A stretch of 64,000 nt of DNA from Streptomyces sp. TS71-3. Its GTDB lineage: Bacteria; Actinomycetota; Actinomycetes; Streptomycetales; Streptomycetaceae. Positions 49,859-59,107 of this stretch are shown one piece after another. The stretch lies in contig NZ_BNEL01000001.1 in the NCBI RefSeq assembly GCF_018327685.1, positions 3,472,001 through 3,536,000 of the forward strand, given 5' to 3'. How positions within the stretch are numbered: the stretch's first letter is position 1; each line of letters starts with the position of its first letter. Position numbers and translations under genes: made by a program. Below the pieces are notes generated by a model, which was not told where the DNA came from, searched no databases, and saw only the letters and a list, made by a program, of their open reading frames with translations.

Positions 49859-51478
49859 TCAGCGCTCCGTGTTGATCTCCTTGTACTCCTCGACCGTGGC
49901 CTTGGGGATCTGCGCGCCCTGCCCGTAGAAGATCCGGCTGAGCCTGACCCGCATGCGCTGCATGCGGCCGGGCTTCCCGTCCGGACCTCCCTCGCCGCCC
50001 TCCTGGCCCGTCCCGAAGGGTGCGTACTGGTCGTGGGACGTCAAGGTGTGCAGTTCGGCCCGGCTGAGTGGCTCGTGCACCTCGATGTACTCACCGTGCG
50101 ACAGCCGTCTGATGACACCGGCCTCCCGGCCGTGCAGGACCTTGTGGCGGTCCCGGAGCTGGAGGCCCATGGCACACCGCTTCGTCACGACGTACACCAG
50201 GAGCGGGATGGCGAAGAGACCGACGCGCGAGGCCCACGTCACCGAATTGAGCGAGACATGGAAATGGGTGGCGATCAGATCGTTGCTGGAGCAGAGCAAC
50301 GCCACCAGGTACGCGCTCATCCACGCCGCGCCCAGCCCCGTGCGCACCGGCCGGTTGCGGGCTCGGTCGATGAGGTGGTGCCCGCGATCGTCATCGGTGA
50401 CCCAGGACTCGATGAACGGGTACGCACCCAGGGAGAGGAAGAGGACGGCGGCAGCCAGCAGCGGAATGAAGTTGTCGAGAGCGAGCGTATGGCCAAGGAC
50501 ATTGATCTCCCAGCCGGGCATGATTCTCAGCAGCCCGTCGACGACTCCCATGTACCAGTCGGGCTGAGATCCCGCGAAGGCCTGATCGGGGCGGAAAGGG
50601 CCGTATTGCCAGATGGGGTTGATCTGCGCGATCGACGCGATGGTGAAGATGATTCCCGAGAGCAGGAAGAGAAATCCCGTTGATTTCGCCGCATAGACCC
50701 ACACCGACATGCCGACCGCGATTCTGCTCGTGCGTCCGGGTCCGGGATACTGCGTGTGCCCGTGATAGAGAGCCAGGCCCATGTGGGCGGCGATCAGCCC
50801 CACCATGAGGCCGGGGATCAGCAGGATGTGAACGGTGTTGAACCGGGCCACCAGCTCGGTCCCCGGGAACTCTCCCCCGAAGATGAACATGGACGCGTAC
50901 GTGCCGACGACGGGTACGGAGAGGATCGCGCCGTTCACGACGGCGAGGCCCGTACCGGAAAGCTGGTCGTCTCCCAGGTCGTATCCGGTCAGGCCCTCGA
51001 ACATGGCCAGGATCAGCAGCAGGAAGCCGAACACCCAGTTGAGTTCGCGCGGCTTCCGGAAGGCTCCGGTGAAGAAAACCCTCAGCATGTGCACGAAAAT
51101 GCCGGCGATGAAGATCAGGGTCGCCCAGTGGTGGGCCTGGCGGATCAGCAGGCCGCCCCGGACGTCGAAGGAGATGTGCAGGGTCGAGCGGAAGGCCTCC
51201 GACATGATCTGGCCGTGCAGCGGGGTGTACCTGCCGTGGTACACCACCTCGTTCATCGAGGGGTGGAAGTACAACGACAGGAAGACACCCGTGACGACGA
51301 GGATGAGGAAGCTGTAGAGGCAGATCTCTCCGATCATGAAAGACCAGTGGTCGGGAAATGCCGTTCGCATGACGGTCTTCGCAAGACCGTAGACGCCCAG
51401 CCGGCCGTCGGCCCAGTCGGCCGCCCTTTTCCCCCTGCCGCCGCGCCGCGATTCCCCACGTCGGCTCTCGGTACTCAT
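49859..51478 (-). CDS. qcrB: Cytochrome bc1 complex cytochrome b subunit, orphan paralog
   Basis: The product is 539 aa from the ATG at 51476-51478. The frame runs to 51694, but the membrane part begins only ~35 residues after this Met, as in QcrB. Eight or more helices are seen. Heme ligands are in HHWATLIFIAGIFVH and NTVHILLIPGLMVGLIAAH. The Qo-site motif is PDWYMG. The C-terminal extension (MGLQLRDRHKVLHGREAG ...) is the actinobacterial type. The canonical genes for the Rieske protein (qcrA), cytochrome c (qcrC) and cox are not adjacent, so this is probably a second copy, like the orphan qcrB of S. coelicolor. Function with the main complex is possible. Confidence 0.9.
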   Translation of the reverse strand: MSTESRRGESRRGGRGKRAADWADGRLGVYGLAKTVMRTAFPDHWSFMIGEICLYSFLILVVTGVFLSLYFHPSMNEVVYHGRYTPLHGQIMSEAFRSTLHISFDVRGGLLIRQAHHWATLIFIAGIFVHMLRVFFTGAFRKPRELNWVFGFLLLILAMFEGLTGYDLGDDQLSGTGLAVVNGAILSVPVVGTYASMFIFGGEFPGTELVARFNTVHILLIPGLMVGLIAAHMGLALYHGHTQYPGPGRTSRIAVGMSVWVYAAKSTGFLFLLSGIIFTIASIAQINPIWQYGPFRPDQAFAGSQPDWYMGVVDGLLRIMPGWEINVLGHTLALDNFIPLLAAAVLFLSLGAYPFIESWVTDDDRGHHLIDRARNRPVRTGLGAAWMSAYLVALLCSSNDLIATHFHVSLNSVTWASRVGLFAIPLLVYVVTKRCAMGLQLRDRHKVLHGREAGVIRRLSHGEYIEVHEPLSRAELHTLTSHDQYAPFGTGQEGGEGGPDGKPGRMQRMRVRLSRIFYGQGAQIPKATVEEYKEINTER

Positions 51479-51845
51479 CTCACCACTCGTTTCGTGATAC
51501 ATGCACAGCGCGTCACGTCGGGTCGTCCTTCGGCGGGCGGTACCTCCCTCGGCGGGCGAGTTCCTCCCTCGACGGGCGGCCTTGCCGAGGTGGGACTCGG
51601 ACGACATCGACCGGCGCACTCTGCAAGGCATGATCGACGCTCCCCGCGCGCCCCCGCGGACGCGACACGCCTTTTCGACATCCGCGCTGACCACGGGTCA
51701 GCACTTCGTTTCCGGTAGCCGGTCTCTCGTGTGAACACCGGGCCGGCGGGGTCGGTCGCGTACTGGGAGGCGGCCGGACCTCCGCTAGGTTCGCGCACGC
51801 ATTCGTGCATCCACCCGCGACCGCGGGCGAACCGGAGGAGAGTGC
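51479..51845. other. Promoter region between divergent qcrB and peptidase genes
   Basis: No gene is visible. Near 51498-51602 short GGGCGG...TCCCTC repeats occur. GGAGGAG at 51834-51840 is the ribosome site of the peptidase gene. Confidence 0.55.
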
Positions 51846-53276
51846 ATGCGCAAGGCTGTCAGATGGCTGCTGGCGTTCGCGGTGCTGATCGGCACCCTGG
51901 CACGCTCGGCAGCGCAACGAGCCCGGCGGAGGCCGCCGTCCCCGCCGCCACCCAGGGCACCACCGACATCAAGGACCGGCTCCTCGCCATCCCGGGCATG
52001 AGCCTGATCGAGGAGAAGCCGTACGACGGCTACCGGTACTTCGTCCTCGCCTACACGCAGCCGGTGGACCACCGGCACCCCGGCCGGGGCACCTTCCAGC
52101 AGCGTCTGACAGTCCTGCACAAGGACGTCAGCCGCCCCACCGTCTTCTACACCAGCGGCTACGACGTCTCGACCGACCCGAGCCGCGCCGAGCCGACCAA
52201 GATCGTGGACGGCAACCAGGTCTCCCTGGAGTACCGGTACTTCACGCCGTCACGCCCGAGCCCCACCGACTGGACCAAGCTCGACATCTGGCAGGCGGCC
52301 AGCGACCAGCACCGCATCTTCGAGGCGCTGAAGCCGATCTACGGCCACAAGTGGCTGGCACCGGAGGCTCCAAGGGCGGCATGACCGCCACCTACTTCGA
52401 GCGGTTCTACCCGCACGACATGGACGGCGTCGTCGCCTACGTCGCGCCGAACGACGTCGTCAACGACGAGGACTCTGCGTACGACGCGTTCTTCGAGCAG
52501 GTCGGCACCCCCGAGTGCCGCGACTCGCTCAACGCGGTCCAGCGCGAGGCGCTGCTGCGGCGCGCCCCGCTGGAGAAGATGTACGCCGACTACGCCGCCG
52601 CGAACGGCTACACGTTCAGCACCGTCGGCAGCCTGGACAAGGCCTTCGAGTCCGTCGTCCTGGACCTGGTGTGGGGCTTCTGGCAGTACCACCTGCTGTC
52701 CGAGTGCTCCGCCGTGCCGGACGCCGCGACGGTCTCCGACCAGGCGCTCTTCGACTACGTCGACGACATCTCCGGCTGGTCGTTCTACACCGACCAGGGA
52801 CTCGCGCCGTACACGCCGTACTACTATCAGGCCGGCACCCAGCTCGGCGCGCCCGACATCGCGCTGCCGCACCTGAAGGGCCTCATGCGGTACGGCTACC
52901 AGCCGCCGCGGAGCTACGTGCCGCGGTCCATCCCGATGCGGTTCGACTCGTCGGCGATGCGTGACGTCGACCGCTGGGTGCAGCGGCACGCCACCCGGAT
53001 GCTCTACGTCTACGGGCAGAACGACCCGTGGGGTGCCGAGCGCTTCCGGCTCGGTTCCGGCGCGCGGGACTCGTACGTCTTCACGGCGCCGGGCGCGAAC
53101 CACGGTGCCAAGGTCGCCGGCCTCGAACCGGAGCAGCAGGCCAAGGCCACGGCCCGCATCCTGGCCTGGGCAGGGGTGGCCCCGCGGCCGTCACCGAGAA
53201 CCCCTCGGCGGCCCGGCCGCTGGCGGCTCCCGACGCCCGGCTCGACCGCCCGGACGTCCGGCACGAGCCGCACTGA
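51846..53276 (+). pseudogene. Secreted S37 (PS-10) tripeptidyl aminopeptidase-type protease, three frameshifts
   Basis: The ATG at 51846 has a perfect GGAGGAG. The product would be about 475 aa: signal peptide MRKAVRWLLAFAVLIGTLA, then frame 2 from about 51900 (DIKDRLLAIPGMSLIEEKPY, YTQPVDHRHPGRGTFQQRL), then frame 3 from about 52360 with the Ser elbow GGSKGGMTATYF, DDISGWSFYT and VYGQNDPWGAERF with the catalytic acid. A third shift near 53180 leads to AAVTENPSAARPL and the stop at 53274. Each shift is repaired by adding one C right after TGGC: 51901, 52359 and 53180-53183. No other gene in the window is broken this way, so it is either a decayed gene or carries sequence errors in a common context. 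Confidence 0.85.
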
Positions 53277-53332
53277 CCCGCACGCGACGAAGCACGGACC
53301 CCTGGGTCGCACCGTCCCCCCAGGGCCGCGAC

Positions 53333-53364
53333 CCGCTGTCCGGGCCTTTCGGCCCGGACAGCGG
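53333..53364 (+). terminator. Hairpin 1 after the S37 gene
   Basis: CCGCTGTCCGGGCC-TTTC-GGCCCGGACAGCGG: a perfect 14-bp stem. Confidence 0.85.
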
Positions 53365-53373
53365 CCGTCCCCC

Positions 53374-53405
53374 CGAGGCCCCTCGACTCCCGGCGAGGGG
53401 CCTCG
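53374..53405 (+). terminator. Hairpin 2 after the S37 gene
   Basis: CGAGGCCCCTCG, eight-base loop, CGAGGGGCCTCG: a perfect 12-bp stem immediately after hairpin 1. Confidence 0.8.
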
Positions 53406-53826
53406 CCCCTTGAGTGGTCCGTGGCCCTCGCACCGAGCCGGCCCTCCCGTCCATCCCCCCCCCGTCGGACAGGCGGACAGGCCGGCTCGGAGACGTGCGC
53501 CGGCCTACCGGCGTCCCCCGGCCGGCTCGCAGGCGGGCGCGCTGGTGGTGGTCTGCCGGGCGGCCGCCATGACCTGGTTGCTGCGTAGCCTCACGGTGCT
53601 GTCCTCCTTCGAGGGGGTGGCGGGCCGGAGCCCGCCGCATGTCCCGGGAGCCCGGTGGCGGTGCGTGCGGAGATGGGCACGCCCGGCCGGCCGGGGTCCT
53701 CGTCGGACGTCAGGTCTAGCCCATGAGAATTGTTCGGGCTCGGCGGCCGGGAGCCGAACAATCGGATCGTGGAAAATATGACGCCTGTAAGGGGCCGTGA
53801 TCGGGCGAACTGGGGGTGCGGGCCGG

Positions 53827-56709
53827 ATGCCGAGATACGAACGTCCACTGGAGACGGAGGGCGGACCGCTGCTGGAGTTCGCCGAGAGACTGCGCGGGGT
53901 GCGCCGGAACGCCGGCAACCCCACCTACCGCGAACTCGCCGAGCGCGCCCACTATTCCGTCTCGACGCTCTCCGCCGCGGCCGACGGCCGCCGCCTGCCG
54001 ACGCTGGCGGTGACGCTCGCCTACGTGGGGGCATGCGGCGGCGACCTGCCCGAGTGGGAGCGCACCTGGCACGCGACCGCGTCCGCGCTGGACACCCCCG
54101 AGCCGGCGGAGGAGCCCCCGGCCGCGGACGCGGTCAGGCCCCCGTACGCGGGTCTCGCGGCGTTCCAGCCCGAGGACGCCGACTGGTTCTTCGGACGTGA
54201 GCGGCTGGTGCAGGAACTGGCCGAGAAGCTGCGGCGGCACCGCTTCGTCGCGGTGCTGGGCGCCTCCGGATCCGGCAAGTCGTCACTGCTGCGGGCCGGC
54301 CTGGTGCCGCGGCTGGCGCGGGCGGTGGTGTTCACGCCGGGCCCGCGGCCGCTGGAGGAGGCCGCCATACAGCTCAGCGCGCTCGGCGGCGGCAGCCCCG
54401 GCGCGCTCTGCGCGGAACTGTCCGAGGATCCGGCCAACCTCCACCGGGTGCTGCGGAAGATCCAGGTGTCCGAGGGGCCCGAGACCGAACTCGTCCTCGT
54501 CGTCGACCAGTTCGAGGAGCTGTTCACGCAGGGCGCCGGGCCGCCGGAGGTGGCGGCGTTCGTCGAGGCGCTGGCGACCGCCGCGGGCGCGGCCACCAGC
54601 CGGTGCAGGGTGGTGCTGGGCGTGCGCGCCGACTTCTACGCTCACTGCACCCGCCACCCCCGGCTGCTGGAGGTGCTGCGCGACGCCGTGGTGCCGGTGG
54701 GGCCGATGAGCCTGGAGGAGCTGCGCAGGGCGATCGTGCGGCCCGCCGTCCGGTCCGGGCTGACCGTCGAGGGCGCGCTGCTCGCGACGCTCACCGCGCA
54801 GGCGCACGGCCGGTCCGGCGTGCTGCCGCTGCTGTCGCACGCGCTGTCCGAGACCTGGCGGCGCCGCCGCGGCAACGCGCTCACCCTGGCCGGCTTCGAG
54901 GCCAGCGGCGGCCTGGAGGGAGCCCTCGCCCGCACCGCGGAACGCTTCCACGCCCGCCTGACGGCACCGCAGCGCGACATCGCCCGCCATGTGTTCACCC
55001 GGCTGACGGCGCTCGGCGACGGCACCGAGGACACCCGGCGCCGGGTGCCGGTCGCCGAGTGGGACCCCACCCCCGACACCACCGCCGTCCTGGAGGCGGC
55101 GGCCGCGGCACGCCTGCTGACCCTGGACCGGGACCAGGCCGAGCTGACCCACGAGGCGCTGATCCGCTGCTGGCCCCGGCTGCACGGCTGGCTGACCGAC
55201 GACCGCGAGGCGCTGCGCACCCAGCGGCAGCTCACCTCGGCCGTGGAGGTGTGGGAGTCGCTCGGCCGGGACCCCGAGGCGCTCTTCAGAGGCGCCCGGC
55301 TGGCCACCGCCCGGCGCCTGACCGGCGGCCTGACGGCACGCGAGAAGGAGTTCCTGGCGGCCGGCGCCCGCGCGGAGGAGGAGAGCGAGCGACTGAGCCA
55401 GCGGCGCAGCCGGCGGATGCGCCAGCTCGTGGCGCTGCTGACCGTGCTGCTGGTGCTCGCGGTCGGCTCCGCGGCCACCGCCGTGCGCGCCCGCAGCGAG
55501 CTGGCCCAGCAGCGTGACGCGTCGCTGGCCCGGGAGGTCGCCGGCGAGGCGGTGGCGCTGCGCTCGACGCAGCCGGCGCTGGCCGGCCAGCTCGCCCTGG
55601 CCGCCTACCGGCTCGCGCCCGCCGACGCCACCCGCAGCGCGCTGCTCAGCAGCCAGGCCGTGGACCTTCCGGCGCGCCCCGGGCAGCCCGGCCACACCCA
55701 GAGCGTCTCGGCGGTGGCGTTCAGCCCCGACGGGCGGCTGGTGGCCACCGGCAGCTTCGACCACACCGTGCGGTTGTGGGACCTCCGCGATCCCCTGCAC
55801 CCCGTCCCGCTACCGGGGGTCCTCACCCACGCCGACGTCGTCAGCGGCCTCGCGTTCAGCCCGGACGGGCGGTATCTGGCCACGGTGGGCCGGGAGCGGA
55901 CCGTGCGGGTGTTCAGCCTGGCCGACCCGCGGGGGCCGCGGCTGCTGGCCGGCCTCACCGGCCACCGGGACGTGGTCTTCTCGGTGGCGTTCAGCCCGGA
56001 CGGGCGACTGCTCGCCACGGGCAGCTACGACCACACCGTCCGCCTCTGGGACGTCCACGACCCGTCCCGGGCCAGGCCCCTGGCGGTCCTCACCGGCCAT
56101 CACCTCAACGTCAAGCCGGTCGCGTTCAGCCCCGACGGGCACACGCTCGTCTCCGGCAGCGACGACCGCACCCTGCGGCTCTGGGACATCACCGACCCCG
56201 CCGACCCCCACACCCTCAGCGTGCTCACCGGCCACCAGGACTTCGTGGACGCCGCCGTCTTCAGCCCCGACGGGCACACCCTCGCCTCCGGCAGCGACGA
56301 CCACACCATCCGGCTCTGGGACGTCCGCGACCTCCGCCATCCGCGGCGGCTCGCGGTGGTCTCCGGTCACGCCGACGTCGTCACCGCATTGGCCTTCAGC
56401 CCGGACGGCCGCCGCCTGCTCAGCGGCAGCAACGACCGCACGGCGCGCATCACCGACCTCACCGACCCGCGGCGGCCCCGCCTCACGAACGTCCTCACCG
56501 GCCACTTGGGAGCCGTGAACTCGGTCGCCTTCAGCCCCGACGGGAGGCACCTGCTCACCGGCAGCTCCGACCACACCGCCCGGCTGTGGCTGCCCAACCT
56601 GGACGAGGCACGGTCCCAGGTCTGTGCCCACTCCGAGCGGCCGCTCAGCCAGGGGCAGTGGCGCACGTACTTTCCCGACCTGGCGTATCAGCCGCCTTGT
56701 GGAGGGTGA
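53827..56709 (+). CDS. HTH-nSTAND NTPase-transmembrane-WD40 protein
   Basis: The product is 960 aa from the ATG at 53827 (GGGGGTG upstream). A GTG at 53797 is also in frame. Domains: an XRE-like helix-turn-helix (~15-75, TYRELAERAHYSVSTLSAAADG). Novel STAND NTPase 1 follows: PYAGLAAFQPEDADWFFGRE, P-loop GASGSGKSS (145-153), Walker B LVLVVDQFEELF (~220). A helical region and one membrane helix (~533-553) come next. Seven WD40 repeats at ~625-945 each carry AFSPDGRxLxTGSxDHTxRLWD, one full propeller. STAND proteins are switch ATPases that oligomerise on a trigger. With HTH and WD40, roles in signalling or phage defence are both possible. No effector nuclease is seen. Confidence 0.92.
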   Translation: MPRYERPLETEGGPLLEFAERLRGVRRNAGNPTYRELAERAHYSVSTLSAAADGRRLPTLAVTLAYVGACGGDLPEWERTWHATASALDTPEPAEEPPAADAVRPPYAGLAAFQPEDADWFFGRERLVQELAEKLRRHRFVAVLGASGSGKSSLLRAGLVPRLARAVVFTPGPRPLEEAAIQLSALGGGSPGALCAELSEDPANLHRVLRKIQVSEGPETELVLVVDQFEELFTQGAGPPEVAAFVEALATAAGAATSRCRVVLGVRADFYAHCTRHPRLLEVLRDAVVPVGPMSLEELRRAIVRPAVRSGLTVEGALLATLTAQAHGRSGVLPLLSHALSETWRRRRGNALTLAGFEASGGLEGALARTAERFHARLTAPQRDIARHVFTRLTALGDGTEDTRRRVPVAEWDPTPDTTAVLEAAAAARLLTLDRDQAELTHEALIRCWPRLHGWLTDDREALRTQRQLTSAVEVWESLGRDPEALFRGARLATARRLTGGLTAREKEFLAAGARAEEESERLSQRRSRRMRQLVALLTVLLVLAVGSAATAVRARSELAQQRDASLAREVAGEAVALRSTQPALAGQLALAAYRLAPADATRSALLSSQAVDLPARPGQPGHTQSVSAVAFSPDGRLVATGSFDHTVRLWDLRDPLHPVPLPGVLTHADVVSGLAFSPDGRYLATVGRERTVRVFSLADPRGPRLLAGLTGHRDVVFSVAFSPDGRLLATGSYDHTVRLWDVHDPSRARPLAVLTGHHLNVKPVAFSPDGHTLVSGSDDRTLRLWDITDPADPHTLSVLTGHQDFVDAAVFSPDGHTLASGSDDHTIRLWDVRDLRHPRRLAVVSGHADVVTALAFSPDGRRLLSGSNDRTARITDLTDPRRPRLTNVLTGHLGAVNSVAFSPDGRHLLTGSSDHTARLWLPNLDEARSQVCAHSERPLSQGQWRTYFPDLAYQPPCGG

Positions 56710-56737
56710 CGCTGCCGGGCGTCGGCGGTGCGCACCG

Positions 56738-56756
56738 GGGGCGCGGGGAACTGCGC
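56738..56756 (-). repeat. Dispersed element copy after the nSTAND gene
   Basis: GGGGCGCGGGGAACTGCGC, followed by GAGCAACCACC as in the copy at 31702. The rest of 56710-56984 holds no gene. Confidence 0.85.
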
Positions 56757-56984
56757 GAGCAACCACCCACCTGCCGGTGGTCCGGATGCGACGTCATCTG
56801 CCCCTTCGGGACGGTCACGACCTGACGTCCCCCACCACCTGAAGGGCGTGGGAGGCGCCCCCAGTCGTGGCTGGTTCGGCCCACGTGGCGGAGCCGCACA
56901 TTGGCACAGGCCCCTGGGCGGACCCGGGGTGGCCGTCGGCACCGCGGGGCACGGGCCGTCGGGGGACGGCCCGTGCGCGAGGGG

Positions 56985-58856
56985 TCAGTACGAGAGGCCG
57001 TACCCGATCGGGTAGAGGCTCTTCGCCGGGTCGTCCGCGGTGGGCACCGCGACCGGCAGCTTGCCGCGGGGCCTGGCGCGGCCGGCGATGACCCGGACGG
57101 CGGCGCGCAGTTCCACGTCCGTCCAGGAGTACGCGGCCAGGACCGCCTTGGCGCCCGGCACGTACGCCGCGTCGTACGGGTTGCGGATCGCGAGGACGAT
57201 CACCGGGACGCCCGTGGCGACGAGCGCCTGGACCAGGGTGCGCTGCGAACCGCTCGCCGTGACGTTGTACGTGCCGACGACCACCGCGTCCTTGCCGGCC
57301 GCCGCGGCGACCGCCTGGTCGATCACGGCCTGGGACGGGTTGCCGCTCGCGCCCGTGGACAGCGCGGTGGCCTTGAAGCCCAGCTCCGTGAAGGCCTTGG
57401 CGAGGACGGTGCTGGGCGGGCCCGTGGTGCCGGACGGGGAGGCCGGGTCGGCACCCACGACGAGGACGTCGTCGCTCGTGCGCCGCGACAGCGGCAGCAC
57501 CCGCTCCTCGTTGACCAGCAGGGTCGTGGTGTGCTCCGCGATCCGGTCGGCCGCGGCCAGGTGCGCCCGGGAGCCGACGATGCGGTCCACGCCGGACTGC
57601 GTGACGTAGGGCGCCGTGAACAGGTCCCGGCGCGCCTTCATCCGCAGGATGCGCAGGATCGACTCGTCGAGCCGGTCCTCCGCCAGCTCACCGCCCTTGA
57701 CCGCGTCCAGGACCGCGTGCCAGGCGAGGTCCAGGTCCGGCGGGTTGAGGAGCTGGTCGACGCCCGCCTTGAGCGCCAGTACCGGCACCCGCTCGTCACC
57801 GTACTTCTCGCGGACGCCGGCCATGCCGAGCGAGTCCGTGATCACCACGCCGTCGTAGCCGAGCTCGCCGCGGAGGATGCCGGAGAGGATGGGCGTGGAG
57901 AGGGTGGCCGGGTCGCCGGAGGCGTCGAGCGCCGGGACCATGATGTGGGCGGTCATCACGGAGTCGATGCCCGCCGCGATGGCCGCGCGGAACGGCGGCG
58001 CGTCCAGGGTGTCCCACTGCTCGCGGGTGTGCTGGATGACCGGGAAGCCGAAGTGGCTGTCGGTCGCGGTGTCGCCGTGCCCGGGGAAGTGCTTGGAGGT
58101 GCTGGCGATGCCCGCGCTCTGGTAGCCCTTCACCTGCGCCGCGACCAGCCCCGCCACCGCCTCGGGGTCGGCGCCGAAGGAACGCACGCCGATCACCGGG
58201 TTGGCCGGGTTCACGTTGACGTCGGCGTCCGGGGCGTAGTCCTGCCGGATGCCGAGGGCGCGCAGCTCGGTGCCGCCGATCCGGGCGGCCTCCCGCGCGT
58301 CGGAGCGCGAGCCGCCCGCGCCGAGCGCCATCGCGCCGGGCATCAGGGTCGCGGGGACGCCGACGCGCTCGACGATCCCGTACTCCTGGTCGGTGGCGAT
58401 CAGCAGCGGCAGGCCGCGCGGCTGGGTCAGGCCGGCCCGCTGGATGCCGTTGGAGAGGTCGGCGATCTGGTGCGGGTTCTGCGTGTTGTGCGCCCAGGCG
58501 AAGTAGATGATCCCGCCGACGCGGTACTTGGCGATGAGCTCGGCGGCCGTCCCGACCCCGATCTCGGTCATGTTGGCGTCGATGTCGGCCTGGTCGGGGT
58601 CCGTGGCGGAGGCGCCGTAGACCCGCATGACGAACACCTGGCCGACCTTCTCCTCCAGGGTCATCCCGGAGATGAGCTTCTTCAGCTCGGTGTCGTCGGG
58701 GCGGCGGTTGAAGGTACCCGTGGTGCCCATGGTGCCCGCGGCCTTGGCGCCGGTGGCGGCGGTGGCCTGGACGGTGCCGGTGGCGGCAAGCGCGGCCGCA
58801 CCCGCCGTGACGGCGAGCAGGCCCCGTCTGGTGGGGCCGGTGTGTCGGAACTGCAC
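56985..58856 (-). CDS. Exported GH3 beta-N-acetylhexosaminidase (NagZ-type)
   Basis: The product is 623 aa from a GTG at 58854-58856, with AAGGAG five bases upstream. The frame is open to 59150 without further support. The N terminus has twin Arg and a hydrophobic stretch (TRRGLLAVTAGAAALAATG), a Tat-type signal. The GH3 TIM barrel starts KLISGMTLEEKVGQVFVMR. STSKHFPGHGDTATDSHFG is the NagZ motif, with the His/Asp dyad used as acid-base. The nucleophile Asp lies in YDGVVITDSLGM. A C-terminal GH3 sandwich domain follows. It releases N-acetylglucosamine from cell-wall or chitin fragments outside the cell. Confidence 0.93.
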   Translation of the reverse strand: MQFRHTGPTRRGLLAVTAGAAALAATGTVQATAATGAKAAGTMGTTGTFNRRPDDTELKKLISGMTLEEKVGQVFVMRVYGASATDPDQADIDANMTEIGVGTAAELIAKYRVGGIIYFAWAHNTQNPHQIADLSNGIQRAGLTQPRGLPLLIATDQEYGIVERVGVPATLMPGAMALGAGGSRSDAREAARIGGTELRALGIRQDYAPDADVNVNPANPVIGVRSFGADPEAVAGLVAAQVKGYQSAGIASTSKHFPGHGDTATDSHFGFPVIQHTREQWDTLDAPPFRAAIAAGIDSVMTAHIMVPALDASGDPATLSTPILSGILRGELGYDGVVITDSLGMAGVREKYGDERVPVLALKAGVDQLLNPPDLDLAWHAVLDAVKGGELAEDRLDESILRILRMKARRDLFTAPYVTQSGVDRIVGSRAHLAAADRIAEHTTTLLVNEERVLPLSRRTSDDVLVVGADPASPSGTTGPPSTVLAKAFTELGFKATALSTGASGNPSQAVIDQAVAAAAGKDAVVVGTYNVTASGSQRTLVQALVATGVPVIVLAIRNPYDAAYVPGAKAVLAAYSWTDVELRAAVRVIAGRARPRGKLPVAVPTADDPAKSLYPIGYGLSY

Positions 58857-59107
58857 GTGCGCTCCTTCCGGAGAGGAGGACCGGTGACCCGGAGAGCGTC
58901 GGACGATGGTGTGTACGGCAAGCGGTGGCGAGCGACTGGTGAAGGAAACTTCCGAGAACGATCGATAGACCGAAAATAATTTACGGTCAAGAGCGCGCGC
59001 ACGCGGAGCGGTTGGAGAGGAGGCGAACCTACGACGGGCGGATGGCGGGTGGCAGACGCCCCGGAGCGGGTCGGGTCCGGGGCGCGGCGCCGGGGACCGG
59101 GCGCGTG

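Larger units (their letters stand above)
53277..53826. other. Gap with two strong hairpins upstream of the nSTAND gene
   Basis: No gene is visible. Two perfect hairpins follow the peptidase. The last ~100 bases are less G+C-rich (for example GGAAAATATGACGCC) and should contain the nSTAND promoter. Confidence 0.65.
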
